This document shows positions 26,579 through 35,534 of a DNA stretch of 64,000 bases, in pieces (position 1 is the stretch's first letter; each line of letters starts with the position of its first letter). Position numbers and translations under genes: made by a program. The stretch is from JAFAGX01 sp963759875. Lineage in GTDB: Bacteria > Acidobacteriota > Terriglobia > Terriglobales > Acidobacteriaceae. The notes under the pieces are model-generated. The model worked only from the letters and a program-made list of their open reading frames with translations. It did no database searches and was not told the DNA's origin. The stretch covers positions 124,001 to 188,000 of the forward strand of contig CAVXBB010000017.1 in NCBI GenBank assembly GCA_963759875.1, written 5' to 3'.

Positions 26579-27322
26579 TCATCCCATTAACATGCCACCG
26601 TTTACGTTGAGCACGTGACCTGTGATGTACGAGGTTTCTTCCGACGCGAGGAACGCCACCGAATTTGCAACGTCCTCCGGCGTGCCAAGCCTTCCCAATG
26701 GGATGTTTTTCAGCGCGGTCTGCCGCACTTCATCCGACAGCCCAGATGTCATGGCAGTTTCGATGAACCCCGGTGCAACGGCGTTACAAGTTATGTTGCG
26801 GGACCCGACTTCGCGGGCAATGGCCATAGTTAAGCCGATCAGCCCGGCTTTTGAAGCTGCATAGTTGGCCTGGCCGGCCTGTCCCATCTGCCCGAATATA
26901 GAAGTTATGTTGATGATTCTTCCCCAGCGTTGTTTGAGCATGGAGCCAATCACTTGCTGAATGCAGAGATAGGCAGAAGTGAGATTAGTATTGAGAACCG
27001 CGTCCCAGTCGCCGCGTTTCATGCGCATGACGAGCTGGTCGCGAGTGATGCCAGCGTTATTGACCAGGATGTCGATTTTTCCAAACTGTGCGAGTGCCGC
27101 TTTGAAGGCCGACTTGATTTGCTCTTCATCGCCGATGTCAACGGGGAACGCGCGGGCTTGACCACCTTGATTGACGATGTGCTGCACTACTTCGTTTAGC
27201 TTCTCCTGATTGCGTGCCGCGAGCGCGACGGCAGCGCCAGCTTCTGCCAGCTTGAGCGCGCAAGCCCGCCCAATACCTTGGGATGCACCGGTGACAAGCG
27301 CAATCCGGCCGGATAAACGCAT
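26579..27322 (-). CDS. fabG: FabG-type 3-oxoacyl-ACP reductase
   Basis: A 247-residue short-chain dehydrogenase. The NADP loop TGASQGIG is at residues 11-18, followed by NNAG, and the catalytic Ser141, Tyr154 and Lys158 (YAASK). The sequence and its ending (YITGHVLNVNGGMLMG) match FabG, which reduces 3-oxoacyl-ACP in fatty acid elongation. No other fab gene is adjacent, so a paralog with another ketone substrate is possible. GGAG precedes the ATG. Confidence 0.9.
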   Translation of the reverse strand: MRLSGRIALVTGASQGIGRACALKLAEAGAAVALAARNQEKLNEVVQHIVNQGGQARAFPVDIGDEEQIKSAFKAALAQFGKIDILVNNAGITRDQLVMRMKRGDWDAVLNTNLTSAYLCIQQVIGSMLKQRWGRIINITSIFGQMGQAGQANYAASKAGLIGLTMAIAREVGSRNITCNAVAPGFIETAMTSGLSDEVRQTALKNIPLGRLGTPEDVANSVAFLASEETSYITGHVLNVNGGMLMG

Positions 27323-27351
27323 GATGAGCTCCTCAATTCAGGAAACGGGAA

Positions 27352-28551
27352 TTATAGCCGGACGTGGGCGGTAGCTGCGGTTCTTTCATTGTGCTGCGGC
27401 ATTTCGTCGTGGTACAAGTAACGCAACCATGGCGGTGCAATCAGCGTGGTGACAGCCGTCATGAACACAACTATGGCGTAAGTGGATTGGAGCACAATAC
27501 CGGATTGCAATCCGACTAAGGCGACAATCAGCGCGACTTCACCTCGTGGCAACATGCCGACTCCGACGCGCACGACTGGTGTCCACCCCTCCCGCAGTAA
27601 CGGTAAACCGCAGCCGATTATCTTGGAAATTATCGCCAGCAAGGAAACGACACCAGCGGCCAACAGAACATTCCCAGTGAACAGCCTGAGGTTCAGACGC
27701 GATCCGATTGCAAAGAAGAAGAATGGCGACAGAAATTCGGTAATTCCCCCGACTCGAGGGACAAGATTCCACTGCGGAGCGTAATCCGCAAACACAAGGC
27801 CGGCGAAGAATGCGCCGATGATCGCGGCCATGCCGATCCGAGCTGCCAACCAAGAGAGCAAAAGACAAATTGCGAGCGCGACCACGAGGGAAGCGTTTTG
27901 GGTAGAAAGCTGTTCGACTCCGGGCTCGATCCGGCGCACGATTCGCGGGGCAATGAACATCATGAAAAGCGCAAAACCAGTGGACTCGCCAGCGAGCACC
28001 GCGAAATGCGCCCACTTCGGTGCGCCTTGATTCGCGAATCCGCCGACAACTGCCAACAACAACATGCCCAAGATGTCGTCGAAAACGGCGGCGGCCAGGA
28101 TAATCTTGGCCGTATGGCTTGAAAGTACGTGCAAATCGCCGAGTACGCGGGCGGTGATCCCTACGCTGGTTGCCACCATCGCCGCGCCAACGAATACGGC
28201 CTCGCTCGAAGCATCACCGCGCAGCTTCATGTAGGCGAAGCCCAGGACAAACGGAACAATTACGCCGGCAACCGCGACCTGCACGGCTTTAGGACCGACG
28301 TCAATCAGATCCCGAGGGCTGATCTCAAGGCCGGCGCTGAACAGAACGAAAATGGCGCCGATCTCGGCAACAGAGAAGATTATGTTGCTGGGATCGATCA
28401 CCCTGAGCGCGTAAGGGCCGAGCAGGATGCCGGCCAAAATCTCACCCAATACTGACGGCAGGCCGAAGCGCTCGAACATTTCCCCCACTACTTTGGCGGA
28501 AACAAAAACGGCAAAAAGCTCCAGAAGGAGCTGCTCGGGGCCTGCTGTCAT
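27352..28551 (-). CDS. CPA2-type cation/proton antiporter
   Basis: A 399-residue membrane protein with about twelve to thirteen segments of the Na+/H+ exchanger (KefB/NapA-like) family. The paired acidic region VFDDILGMLLLAVVGG (around residue 157) is the conserved ion-binding site of CPA2 antiporters. It lacks the C-terminal TrkA-N domain of KefB/KefC. It exchanges Na+ or K+ for protons at the cytoplasmic membrane, and the ion cannot be assigned. Confidence 0.88.
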   Translation of the reverse strand: MTAGPEQLLLELFAVFVSAKVVGEMFERFGLPSVLGEILAGILLGPYALRVIDPSNIIFSVAEIGAIFVLFSAGLEISPRDLIDVGPKAVQVAVAGVIVPFVLGFAYMKLRGDASSEAVFVGAAMVATSVGITARVLGDLHVLSSHTAKIILAAAVFDDILGMLLLAVVGGFANQGAPKWAHFAVLAGESTGFALFMMFIAPRIVRRIEPGVEQLSTQNASLVVALAICLLLSWLAARIGMAAIIGAFFAGLVFADYAPQWNLVPRVGGITEFLSPFFFFAIGSRLNLRLFTGNVLLAAGVVSLLAIISKIIGCGLPLLREGWTPVVRVGVGMLPRGEVALIVALVGLQSGIVLQSTYAIVVFMTAVTTLIAPPWLRYLYHDEMPQHNERTAATAHVRL

Positions 28552-28690
28552 GGATACAGGGCAACTATAGGCGAAGGCTAAACTGCGCGCAGCAAAATTC
28601 GAAAGCTGCTGGATAGCGGACTGTCACCATGAAAACAAATTGTCAAGCGAAAACAAAACGAGTCAGGAGTTAGCAGGCAAAGAAGCGAAG

Positions 28691-29432
28691 CTACTCCTGG
28701 GTGACTTTGTACAGTGGCCAGATCAGCACTTGCAGTTTTTCAGCAAAGTGCAGCAGGGGTAAGCTTGCGTGGCAGCACGATACCGGCCGCTGCAGCCATC
28801 GTATTGATCTCAATTTCTGCTTCGGCATCCCGCAAAGGCCACTGCGCATGGTGGATTTCGGCCCGATACACATCTCCTCTGCTGACGGTGTAGAGACAAT
28901 AGCGCTCGGATAGCCAGTGCTCCAGGGTTCCCGTATCGCGCAGGCGCACGGCTGCGGTCGGACGATATCGGCCTCGAAACTCCGCTCCACACTTTTCACG
29001 ATGGGACTCGTAGCTTATGAAATCACCATGCGACTGCACCAGCATTCGCGCATAGAAATAAGGCAATTTGTAGAAGGTTCGTGCGCCCCACACTGCGGCG
29101 CGGTTGCCCGCATCAAGGCTGAAGAAGTAGACCCCGGGCTTGTCACCTGCCGAGACATACGTGCGCACGTTTAATTCAGGTAGACGAGACAAGCCGGGCA
29201 CAGGAGGCAAGCCCCGGGCTCGAATCCCGGTCATGTAAAAGGGTGTAACCGCGATCCAGCATGTTCCGTCGAAAATATCCAGAGATAGTTCGGAAGGGAC
29301 GTGAGGACGCAAAGCCTCAGGGGTAACTGGCCAGTCCGCAAACAATAAGTCATTCCAGGTTTGGGTCATGATCCACGGGCCGATCGGAACGGGCCAGGGT
29401 CTGTGCGCAACGTGCTTCAGCAAAGGGTGCAT
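28691..29432 (-). CDS. DUF2071 (YqjF-like) protein, frameshifted near the C-terminus
   Basis: About 246 residues after correction. It shows the YqjF/DUF2071 pattern: MTQTWNDLLFADWPV near residue 22, then PFYMTGIRARGLPPVPGLSR, and ELNVRTYV. The open frame ends at 28740 with a TGA. In another frame, from about 28760, the family's usual ending resumes (PLLHFAEKLQVLIWPLYKV) and stops at 28691. A one-base indel in the AAGCTTACCCC stretch explains it. Function of the family is unknown. Confidence 0.8.
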
Positions 29433-29453
29433 CGGCTTTTGCCCCCTATGCGA

Positions 29454-30308
29454 TCAATTCCCAAGATGTGGCGCTGATTCGGCTTGTACTGCGGAAGATG
29501 CGACGTGGTAATCAGAATACGAAATGTCCACGACTACGCGGCCGACTATCCGCGCCCTGGCTTCCGAGTGGATGTGAACCGGGAAGGTGAATGAATCCAC
29601 ATCGGCGTAGTCCTGCGCGAATTCGACTTGCTTCAGGAAAATAGAGGGCGTTTTCACGACCCTGCCTTCGGCCCGAACCATGCTGCCGGTAAGCGCGTCC
29701 AGGTAAATCCGTCCTTTAAACAAACCGGCGCGCTTGTGTCGTGGTTTGACGTGATAAACGTGGACGACCCGCTCCTGCAACTGAGTGGTGCCCTTATACG
29801 AGAACTTGTAATTTGCCGGGCTGAGCGCGTTCAGCGAGGGATCATCCTTCTCAACGTGGGTTGCTTCCGATTGCAACAGGCGCAAAATGACGTTGCTCTT
29901 AACAAAGTTATCACCATTAAAGCGAACAGCCTTGAACATCAGCGAATGCGGCGCGGAGTAATGACGCTGGAGTTCGTATTCCCCGTACTGTTGCGTGTCG
30001 AGCAGCTGCGCTTTAATCACGGAAACAGCGGAGTAGGACGATAACTGATCGAATTGCATGCTGGTTCGGTTGCGATAAACCTGCAGGGCGAGTTCCGGAC
30101 CCATGCGGGGAAGCACCGGCTGAGACTGGAGCGGTACGGATTCATCAGAAGCTAGTGCAGACAAGCAATTCGAGTTGCAAGCAGGCAAACTTGGTACCGC
30201 AGCGTTGCCTGCGATCAGAGATGGCCCTCCGATGCGAACACTCTGGGCCGATGCCCCTTCAAAAAGCAACAGAACTGCCGCAATTATGAGGACGAAAAGC
30301 CGTTGCAT
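29454..30308 (-). CDS. Secreted LolA/LolB-like fold protein of unknown function
   Basis: A 284-residue exported protein with a signal peptide (LFVLIIAAVLLLFEGASA). The middle and C-terminal beta-rich part (YHVKPRHKRAGLFKGRIYLD, then GSMVRAEGRVVKTPSIFLK) resembles outer-membrane lipoprotein-sorting-type domains. There is no lipobox. It is divergent from the ThyX-like gene, with palindromes in between. Family assignment is tentative and the role unknown. Confidence 0.55.
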   Translation of the reverse strand: MQRLFVLIIAAVLLLFEGASAQSVRIGGPSLIAGNAAVPSLPACNSNCLSALASDESVPLQSQPVLPRMGPELALQVYRNRTSMQFDQLSSYSAVSVIKAQLLDTQQYGEYELQRHYSAPHSLMFKAVRFNGDNFVKSNVILRLLQSEATHVEKDDPSLNALSPANYKFSYKGTTQLQERVVHVYHVKPRHKRAGLFKGRIYLDALTGSMVRAEGRVVKTPSIFLKQVEFAQDYADVDSFTFPVHIHSEARARIVGRVVVDISYSDYHVASSAVQAESAPHLGN

Positions 30309-30372
30309 GATAAATAAAGTACTTACGTTTATATAGGATTCCGGTAAGTTCCTGGAAGTTACTAAAAGTGTT

Positions 30373-30397
30373 TTGCACGCCAGCGTGCAAGCTTGCA
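30373..30397. promoter_or_regulatory. Overlapping palindromes upstream of the ThyX-like gene
   Basis: TTGCACGC and GCGTGCAA (30373-30390) form an 8-bp inverted pair around CA, overlapping the perfect palindrome TGCAAGCTTGCA (30386-30397). A -10-like TAAGAT follows at 30399. Placed in the short gap between divergent genes, it looks like a dimeric repressor site, but no regulator is known. Confidence 0.4.
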
Positions 30398-30431
30398 GTA
30401 AGATTTCAGGTGCTTACTAGCGAGGTCAGCA

Positions 30432-32009
30432 ATGTCCGAATCTGACAGCCTGATGCAGCCCCCGAATGGCGATCATAGCTCCGATCCTGGAGTTGAAGTC
30501 TATGCGGTTTATGGTGCGGAGCCTGAAATTCAGGCCTACGCTATGGCGAAATACTCGCGCTCCGCGCTTTCCATGAAGGAGTCGCTGAAGGAAATTAGCC
30601 AACAAAAGGCTGAGAGATTTCTGAACACATTTTACTTTCAATATGGCCACCGCTCGATTGCAGATTTGGCCCATATTGCACTTGCCATAGAAAAACTTTC
30701 GATTCTGGCAGCTATTGCCGTCGCCGACGAGCAGCGCTGGGATGGGCAAGAGCGCTCCACGCGGTACCAGGATTTCAAGAAGAGCGGCTATTTTGTGCCT
30801 GAATTTGGTGAGGATCACGCGGCTGCCGCACTGTGCAAGAAAACCATTGCCGATCTGTTCGCAGATTATGAATCGCTCTCTGAGAGGATGACTCTTTATC
30901 TCGCAAGTATTGTGGCCAAGCCCGCAGAGATGAAGCAGGAGGCGTACGAGCGAACTCTGCGTGCCCGCGCATTCGACATCACGCGCTACCTGCTGCCGCT
31001 GGCCACGAACACGTCGTTGGGTGAGATTGTGAATGCGAGAACACTGGAAAGCCAGGTATCGCATCTTCTGTCGAGTCCTTACAAGGAAGTCCGCCATCTC
31101 GGAGAACTGCTGAAACGTGCAGCCACCTCGCCCGCGTACAACGCAAACGAGATTACTATCCGCAAAGTAGTGAATCAGATTCGGGCCTTCTCGCCGGAAC
31201 TGGGCGCAGATGTTGAACGGGAATTGTTGCGGGACGTGCGCGTCGCTCCAACTCTGGTCAAATACGCCGATCCTAATGGCTACGAGATTGAGACTCGCCG
31301 CGAATTGCTTGAGATGGCAAAGCAGCTGATGGGGAATCAGCGAATTGATAAGGCACCTGTGGTTGATCTGCTGGACGAAGAAGACCTGGAGGTTGAATTA
31401 GCGACCACGCTGGTATATGAGCACTGCCATTATTGCTACCGGCAAATTCGGCAGACAGTCGGCGCTGCAGGCGAGCAAATGCGCCGCGAAATTATTGATA
31501 CTGGGTTACGCCATCGTGGCAAACACGACGAGATACTACGTGCCTTCTGTGCCGGTCAGCAGTTTCGCTTTGACATTCTGATGGACATCGGCGGTTTCCG
31601 CGACATGCATCGTCACCGGCGCTGCATCCAGATTGGACAAGGATTCACCACAGCACACGGCTATGACACCCCGGAAGAAATAAAGGCGGCTGGCCTTTCT
31701 GACAAATACCGCACAATTATGCAGCGAACGGCTGATGCGGTCGCGCGACTCGCGCAATCGCGCAGCCCAGAGGCGCAGGAAAACTCGCGATACGCTATTC
31801 CCCTGGCGTTCAAGAAACGAACTCTTTTCAAGATGGATTTTGCCGAGGTGGTGTACATCTCAGAATTGAGAACGACACCGGCAGGGCACCAGTCTTATCG
31901 GAATGTGGCGTATGCGATGTACGAAGCTGTCGCGAATAAGTATCCGGCACTCGCGAAATATTTCCGCGTAGTTGATGTAAGAGAGCCGGTGGATTTGCTG
32001 AAGCGGTAG
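30432..32009 (+). CDS. Tandem ThyX-like flavin-dependent thymidylate synthase
   Basis: 525 residues, about twice a single ThyX. The N-terminal half keeps the GHRSIAD motif (72-78) and QERSTRY (106-112), but reads DEQ where ThyX has RHR. The C-terminal half has the RHR (394-396) but lacks the following Ser-x-Arg. ThyX makes dTMP from dUMP using FAD and methylenetetrahydrofolate. Here the two halves seem to hold complementary parts of the motif. GAGG precedes the ATG at 30432. It is convergent with purM. Confidence 0.75.
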   Translation: MSESDSLMQPPNGDHSSDPGVEVYAVYGAEPEIQAYAMAKYSRSALSMKESLKEISQQKAERFLNTFYFQYGHRSIADLAHIALAIEKLSILAAIAVADEQRWDGQERSTRYQDFKKSGYFVPEFGEDHAAAALCKKTIADLFADYESLSERMTLYLASIVAKPAEMKQEAYERTLRARAFDITRYLLPLATNTSLGEIVNARTLESQVSHLLSSPYKEVRHLGELLKRAATSPAYNANEITIRKVVNQIRAFSPELGADVERELLRDVRVAPTLVKYADPNGYEIETRRELLEMAKQLMGNQRIDKAPVVDLLDEEDLEVELATTLVYEHCHYCYRQIRQTVGAAGEQMRREIIDTGLRHRGKHDEILRAFCAGQQFRFDILMDIGGFRDMHRHRRCIQIGQGFTTAHGYDTPEEIKAAGLSDKYRTIMQRTADAVARLAQSRSPEAQENSRYAIPLAFKKRTLFKMDFAEVVYISELRTTPAGHQSYRNVAYAMYEAVANKYPALAKYFRVVDVREPVDLLKR

Positions 32010-32016
32010 GCTACAT

Positions 32017-33069
32017 TTACGTGTACAGTACTTTCCGGTCGCCCTTCACGACGCGGCCTACCGTGTAGGCTTTTTCGCCTACTTTGTCTAACACGGTTTG
32101 CGCCTTCTTGAATTTTGCGGAGGGAACCACCAGCAGCATGCCTAAGCCCATATTGAAGGTGCGGAGCATTTCCGCGGGCGGCACATTGCCCAGTTTTTGC
32201 AGGTGCTCGAAAATGGGCAACACCGGCCAAGTGCCAACCTCGATAATGGCAGCCGTCCCACGCGGCAGCACCCGCGGAAGATTTTCCGTGATTCCGCCAC
32301 CGGTAATGTGCGCCATCGCGGAAACACAATCGGCCGCGAGCAACTTCTTGATCACATGCCAGTAGCTTTTATGGGTCAGCATTAATTCGTTGCCGACTTT
32401 GCCCTTCAGTTCATTCACATAGGTTTCGGGACTGTATCCGGCAACCTCGAAAAATAACTTCCTGGCCAAGGAGTAGCCATTGGTATGCAGGCCGGTCGAA
32501 GGCAAGCCAAGGATGATATCGCCAACCTGGACATTTTTGCCGTTGATGATGCGCTCCCGTTCGACCACACCGACGATGAATCCCGCGAGGTCATACTCTC
32601 CATCTACGTAAAAGCCGGGCATTTCAGCTGTCTCACCGCCAATCAAAGCGCACCCGTTGTGCTTGCAGGCCTCGGCTAGACCCTCGATCACTTTCTCCAC
32701 CACTTCGGGATCCAGTTTGCTGGCTGCGAGGTAATCCATGAAAAACAGCGGCGCGGCGCCCTGCACGGCGATGTCATTGACACAATGATTGACCAAGTCG
32801 GCACCAACCGCGTGATGGGTGTTCATCTCGAAGGCAATCTTCAGCTTGGTTCCAACTCCATCCACGCTCGATACCAGCACAGGATCCAGGTATTTCTGTT
32901 TATCGATCGAAAACAGTGCGCCGAAGCCCCCAATTTCGCTGAGAACACCCTTAGTGAAAGTCTTCTGGGCCAGGTACTTGATGCGCTTTTTGGTGCGATT
33001 GGAGCGGTCGATGTCCACACCAGCATCGGCATAGGTTAGAGTCGCGCCGTCAGAAGGGTTCTGTTCCAC
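32017..33069 (-). CDS. purM: PurM, phosphoribosylformylglycinamidine cyclo-ligase
   Basis: Forms aminoimidazole ribonucleotide (AIR) from FGAM using ATP. The family signatures are SVDGVGTKLKIA near the N-terminus, GADLVNHCVNDI, and ALIGGETAEMPGFY. The 350-residue length is typical. The start is a GTG (33069). It ends eight bases from the convergent ThyX-like gene, so the two transcripts meet head-on. Confidence 0.96.
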   Translation of the reverse strand: MEQNPSDGATLTYADAGVDIDRSNRTKKRIKYLAQKTFTKGVLSEIGGFGALFSIDKQKYLDPVLVSSVDGVGTKLKIAFEMNTHHAVGADLVNHCVNDIAVQGAAPLFFMDYLAASKLDPEVVEKVIEGLAEACKHNGCALIGGETAEMPGFYVDGEYDLAGFIVGVVERERIINGKNVQVGDIILGLPSTGLHTNGYSLARKLFFEVAGYSPETYVNELKGKVGNELMLTHKSYWHVIKKLLAADCVSAMAHITGGGITENLPRVLPRGTAAIIEVGTWPVLPIFEHLQKLGNVPPAEMLRTFNMGLGMLLVVPSAKFKKAQTVLDKVGEKAYTVGRVVKGDRKVLYT

Positions 33070-33172
33070 TGGTGATTCCGTCGGGATTACGGGGATTGCC
33101 GCCGTCTACGGGAGTAATCAAAACTCACAAGAGCCGCTCATTTTAGCACGAATTTGCTACTCTTTAGCCGCC

Positions 33173-34045
33173 ATGCGTGCCGCTGTGGTATTCGGACTGG
33201 ATTCATCCGAAAAAGATCTGGGGGCATTTCGAAAAAACTCGGATGTGGAGTGGCTGATCGGCCTTCCGGCTAATTCGGCTGACGCGGACGCTGTTCTCAT
33301 TTTCGGAGGCGATGGAACCATCCATCGCCACCTGGCGCGATTGGTCGAATTGCGACTTCCGCTACTAATTGTGCCTTGCGGCAGTGGAAATGATTTTGCG
33401 CGGGCACTGCATTTATCCAACAAGAAAGCAGCGCTTTCGGCATGGAAAGAATTTGTTGCAGCTGGACGCAACGTTCGTTGCATCGACTTGGGGGTGATCA
33501 CACCGGTGTCCAGCACCACCGCACCCGGCCATTATTTCTGTTGTGTCGGCGGCGTTGGTCTGGATGCGGAGGTTGCCCGGCGCGCCAATCAGCTTCCATG
33601 CTGGATGCGGAGTCACGGCGGATATTTGCTCGGTTTGGTCGGGAGTTTGTTCAGGTTTGCTCCTTTGCGCATGCGATTGAGCGTATGCGCTGGTGTAGGC
33701 CCCGAAAACATGATCACCCGAGGCGAATGTCGGATTGTGCTGGCCGCGTTCGCCAACGCACCCACTTACGGCGATGGGATGAAGATTGCTCCGCGCGCAA
33801 AGCTTGACGATGGCAAACTGGACGTATGCCTCGTTCACGACATTGACCGCTTCAGGCTGTTTTGCCTATTTCCAACCGTATATTTCGGGCAACACCTGAA
33901 ACTCGAAGATGTGGAATATCTGCAGACGAGCCGTTTGAAAATCGAGACTGAAGCGCCGGTGGACGTCTATGCCGATGGCGAATATGTCTGCCAAACTCCG
34001 ATCGAAGTGGGAGTCGCGCCGAAAGCATTGCGGGTGATTGTTTAG
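33173..34045 (+). CDS. Diacylglycerol kinase-family lipid kinase
   Basis: A 290-residue YegS/DgkB-like lipid kinase. The nucleotide loop GGDGT is at 45-49, and the conserved GSGNDFAR is at 70-77. Later motifs GGVGLDAEVAR and DGKLDV fit the catalytic core. It phosphorylates a lipid diacylglycerol or sphingoid-type substrate at the membrane. A TACTCT at 33158-33163 lies nine bases before the ATG with no clear Shine-Dalgarno, suggesting a leaderless mRNA. Confidence 0.85.
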   Translation: MRAAVVFGLDSSEKDLGAFRKNSDVEWLIGLPANSADADAVLIFGGDGTIHRHLARLVELRLPLLIVPCGSGNDFARALHLSNKKAALSAWKEFVAAGRNVRCIDLGVITPVSSTTAPGHYFCCVGGVGLDAEVARRANQLPCWMRSHGGYLLGLVGSLFRFAPLRMRLSVCAGVGPENMITRGECRIVLAAFANAPTYGDGMKIAPRAKLDDGKLDVCLVHDIDRFRLFCLFPTVYFGQHLKLEDVEYLQTSRLKIETEAPVDVYADGEYVCQTPIEVGVAPKALRVIV

Positions 34046-34097
34046 TGACGCAAGATAGTTCGAGTTTCGGTTGCGAGTTCCGGGGATGAGGCGGTGC

Positions 34098-34103
34098 TAA
34101 ACT
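34098..34103 (+). promoter_or_regulatory. -10-like hexamer of sppA
   Basis: TAAACT ends ten bases before the sppA ATG. No Shine-Dalgarno is visible, so a transcript starting here would be leaderless or nearly so. Confidence 0.4.
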
Positions 34104-34113
34104 ACGTCACTAT

Positions 34114-35025
34114 ATGGAGAACCGTCGCTCGCGCACCTGGCTCTGGATTGTGATTGGAGGCGGTGCATTCTTTCTGTTTGTTTTGGCGGTGTTCACCCTC
34201 GTCTATTTGGTATTGCACACCGGCGGCGAAGAGACTTCGCTGACCGGGTTCGGCGACAAAATCGGTGTGATTGATCTTGAAGGTGTCATCATCGATCCCA
34301 AGACGGTCGTCCCGCAGATTAAGAAATTTCGCGATGACGATTCCATCAAGGCCATCATCCTGCACGTCAATTCTCCGGGAGGCGGCGTAGCTGCCTCGGA
34401 AGAAATTTATCGTGAGGTCAAGCGGGTCCGCGACGCCAAGAAAAAACGCATTGTGGCCTCGATCGAAACTGTCGGGGCTAGCGGCGCCTATTACGTTTCG
34501 TCAGCAACCAACAAAATCTACGCGGATAACGGAAGCATTGTCGGGTCGATTGGCGTCATTGCCGAGTGGGTCAACTACGGCGACCTGATGCGCTGGGCGA
34601 AGCTGAAACCCGAGGTGCTTAAAACTGGCGAATTCAAAGATACCGGTGATCCCAGCCGCTCCATGACTCCGGCGGAGCGGGCTTACATGCAGTCGCTGAT
34701 TGATAACATGTTTGGACAGTTCGTGCAGGCAGTGGCCGAAGGGCGCCACGAAAAAGAGGCAGATATTAAGGCCATTGCCGATGGCCGGGTCTGGACCGGG
34801 GAGGAGGCGCTTGGCATGCACCTGATTGATCAGATCGCCGATTTCCAGGGAGCTGTCGACGACACTGCCAGATCCGTCGGGATTAAAGGTGAACCGACAC
34901 TCGTTCACCCCGAGCGCAAGCGCGAGAGCCTGTTCGATTTACTGTTTGGCGATTTGTCCCAGTGGCTGCCCACCCGGGAGAAATTGCTGGATGATCACCT
35001 GGGCTTTTATTATCTGTGGAAGTGA
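34114..35025 (+). CDS. sppA: SppA, signal peptide peptidase (36K type)
   Basis: A 303-residue membrane-anchored serine protease that degrades released signal peptides. One N-terminal membrane segment (about 10-34) is followed by the ClpP-fold domain. NSPGG (86-90) forms the oxyanion region, and the Ser/Lys dyad is Ser123 in GASGAYY and Lys175 in EFKDTG. The short single-domain form matches Gram-positive-type SppA rather than the 67K E. coli enzyme. It lies upstream of an HU/IHF gene with a 147-bp gap. Confidence 0.92.
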   Translation: MENRRSRTWLWIVIGGGAFFLFVLAVFTLVYLVLHTGGEETSLTGFGDKIGVIDLEGVIIDPKTVVPQIKKFRDDDSIKAIILHVNSPGGGVAASEEIYREVKRVRDAKKKRIVASIETVGASGAYYVSSATNKIYADNGSIVGSIGVIAEWVNYGDLMRWAKLKPEVLKTGEFKDTGDPSRSMTPAERAYMQSLIDNMFGQFVQAVAEGRHEKEADIKAIADGRVWTGEEALGMHLIDQIADFQGAVDDTARSVGIKGEPTLVHPERKRESLFDLLFGDLSQWLPTREKLLDDHLGFYYLWK

Positions 35026-35172
35026 AAGTCATCTCGACTGCATCAGGCGTTGAAATTGCCCTTGCGCAGAAGCGCTGAAATTTGAGAAGGTTATGGAGGC
35101 TCCGAAGGTGGTCAGGGAGCCGAAACCACGACAGCCACTTGGTTGACTGCTGATACGGGAGCGAAAAGGCGT

Positions 35173-35499
35173 ATGACAAAAGCGGACTTGATCGACGAGG
35201 TCTCACGGCTGGCAGAGCTGACGCGGAAGGACAGCGAGGTCATTGTAGAGACCATATTCGACAGCATCGTGCGCTCGCTTCGAGTCGGCGACAAAATTGA
35301 GATACGTGGATTCGGCAGCTTCCGTACTCGCCAGCGCAAGCCGCGCGTAGGCCGCAATCCCAAGACTGGAGACCGCGTAGAAGTTCCTGCCAAGAAGATT
35401 CCCTTCTTCAAGCCCAGCAAGGAATTGAAAGACTTAGTCAACAATGGCGTGAGCGAGACCGCGGCGCCAACCCCATCTGCACCTGCCGCCCCGGCATAG
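35173..35499 (+). CDS. HU/IHF-family nucleoid protein
   Basis: A 108-residue DNA-bending protein. MTKADLIDEVSRLAELTRKD and the DNA-binding arm signature GFGSFRTRQRKPRVGRNPKTG are diagnostic of the HU/IHF fold. An Ala/Pro tail (ETAAPTPSAPAAPA) of about 15 residues extends past the fold. I chose the ATG at 35173 because AAAAGG precedes it. The family includes IHF-beta-like proteins, and HU versus IHF cannot be settled from one subunit. Confidence 0.93.
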   Translation: MTKADLIDEVSRLAELTRKDSEVIVETIFDSIVRSLRVGDKIEIRGFGSFRTRQRKPRVGRNPKTGDRVEVPAKKIPFFKPSKELKDLVNNGVSETAAPTPSAPAAPA

Positions 35500-35534
35500 G
35501 GCCAAGTCTCATTGACATACAAACGAATGAATGC

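Noticed and set aside
28738..28742. Selenocysteine TGA in the DUF2071 gene, suggested by the nearby selA
   Set aside because: The downstream homology is in another frame, so a one-base indel explains it better than recoding.
29213..29230. tRNA T-arm-like sequence (GGGCTCGAATCCCGG)
   Set aside because: It lies inside the DUF2071 coding sequence, and no acceptor, D or anticodon arm surrounds it.
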